Below, one piece after another: positions 6,128 to 6,562 of a DNA stretch of 6,562 nucleotides. The DNA comes from an uncultured bacterium (GTDB taxonomy: Bacteria; Bacillota; Clostridia; Lachnospirales; Lachnospiraceae), in the NCBI GenBank assembly GCA_946061355.1, contig CAMGRE010000136.1:1-6562 (forward strand), given 5' to 3'. Position 1 is the first letter of the stretch. The number at the start of each line of letters is the position of its first letter. The position numbers and the translations under genes are program-made. Below the pieces are notes generated by a model. That model ran no database searches, was not told where the DNA came from, and saw only the letters and a list, made by a program, of their open reading frames with translations.

Positions 6128-6562
6128 CTGTCATACTCCTTGATGTTTAGTTCCATATTATGTAACAGCTTCTTCAGGATTGTCTCGGTCTCAACAAGCT
6201 CCTCCTCAGAGATTCCCTGAAAAAGCGCTTTTCTCGCTTTTTTTACCTGCTGATCCAACTGCTGTAAAAACAGATCCGTATTTTCCTCCAACAGAAGCTG
6301 CTTGCTTCTCTTGTCTGTTTTGCCTGGAATTCGTTTGATCTGTCCCTTTTTCTCCAGACGCTTCAGGATGCCGGACATCGTGGGATTGCTCACATGAAAT
6401 GCCGTCTCCAATTCATGAGACGTCAGTTCCCTGCCACAGTCTCGATTCTTATACAGGTAGGCGATCACCATCACCTGTGAATGTGTCAGTCCGACCTCAC
6501 GCATAACGCGATCAAACTGAGCCCGCTGCATATTGAACAGCATTCCCATAAGGACCAGCACC
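6124..6562 (-). CDS. MarR-family winged-helix transcriptional regulator (5' end outside window)
   Basis: About 145 residues of a MarR-type regulator; these proteins are DNA-binding dimers, usually repressors released by small aromatic or amphiphilic ligands. Visible parts are the first dimerisation helix (about 2-22), GLTHSQVMVIAYL (24-36), the helix-turn-helix (about 46-72; recognition helix near NPTMSGILKRLEKKG), and the beta-wing with the family's D-x-R pattern in KTDKRSK (81-87). The C-terminal helices (95-140) complete the dimer interface. The frame is open to the right edge. The only start there is a GTG at 6559-6561 with no visible ribosome site, and the first helix seems to begin immediately, so several N-terminal residues are probably missing. 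The stop overlaps the adaptor start by 4 nt (ATGA). As first gene of the operon it likely represses its own transcription; the operator would be upstream of the window. Confidence 0.93.
   Translation of the reverse strand, partial: VLVLMGMLFNMQRAQFDRVMREVGLTHSQVMVIAYLYKNRDCGRELTSHELETAFHVSNPTMSGILKRLEKKGQIKRIPGKTDKRSKQLLLEENTDLFLQQLDQQVKKARKALFQGISEEELVETETILKKLLHNMELNIKEYDR
6136..6141 (-). promoter_or_regulatory. Ribosome binding site for the adaptor start at 6127, inside the regulator gene
   Basis: AAGGAG on the minus strand lies 8 nt before the ATG at 6127 and within the last codons of the MarR gene. With the ATGA overlap this supports coupled translation of regulator and adaptor and favours the longer adaptor start. 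Confidence 0.6.

Noticed and set aside
6559..6561. GTG at the right edge as the true start of the MarR gene.
   Set aside because: The window ends 1 nt further, so no ribosome site can be seen, and the dimerisation helix would begin at once. The gene most likely extends beyond the edge.

Overview
The window reads as a stretch of a low-to-mid GC, Gram-positive anaerobe of the class Clostridia, most likely a gut Lachnospiraceae. Three things suggest this: strong AGGAG-type ribosome binding sites before every gene start in view, an RND pump and lipoprotein adaptor with no outer-membrane channel gene beside them, and the family character of the cell-wall genes. The assignment rests on recognition of protein style, not on a database search. 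Every gene lies on the minus strand, so the biological order runs from the right edge to the left edge.

Right to middle (6562 to about 1190) is a three-gene efflux unit: a MarR-family regulator that runs off the right edge, a lipid-anchored HlyD/AcrA-type adaptor with an unusually long helical hairpin, and a 1049-residue RND permease. The regulator and adaptor overlap by 4 nt (ATGA), and the adaptor and permease overlap by 8 nt, so the three are almost certainly one transcript with coupled translation. A clear intrinsic terminator (stem 1190-1198 / 1210-1218 plus a T-rich tail) closes the unit 10 nt after the permease stop. The likely logic is that a MarR repressor senses a small molecule and controls its own operon, while adaptor and permease move amphiphilic compounds out of the membrane or across the thick wall. 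The promoter and operator lie outside the window.

Left (1129 to 1) is a cell-envelope pair: a membrane-anchored CE4 polysaccharide deacetylase with all catalytic motifs, followed 33 nt later by the first 50 codons of a probable bactofilin-type (polymer-forming cytoskeletal) protein that runs off the left edge. No terminator separates these two, so they may share a transcript.

No RNA genes, CRISPR arrays, insertion sequences, attachment sites or phage genes were seen, and no gap between genes exceeds 100 nt. Most of the window is conventional. The points most worth a second look are the very long adaptor hairpin, an exact 21-bp duplication encoding one extra coiled-coil heptad, the reduced set of charged residues in the proton-relay helices of the permease, and a glycine/serine/methionine loop where the substrate switch loop is expected.
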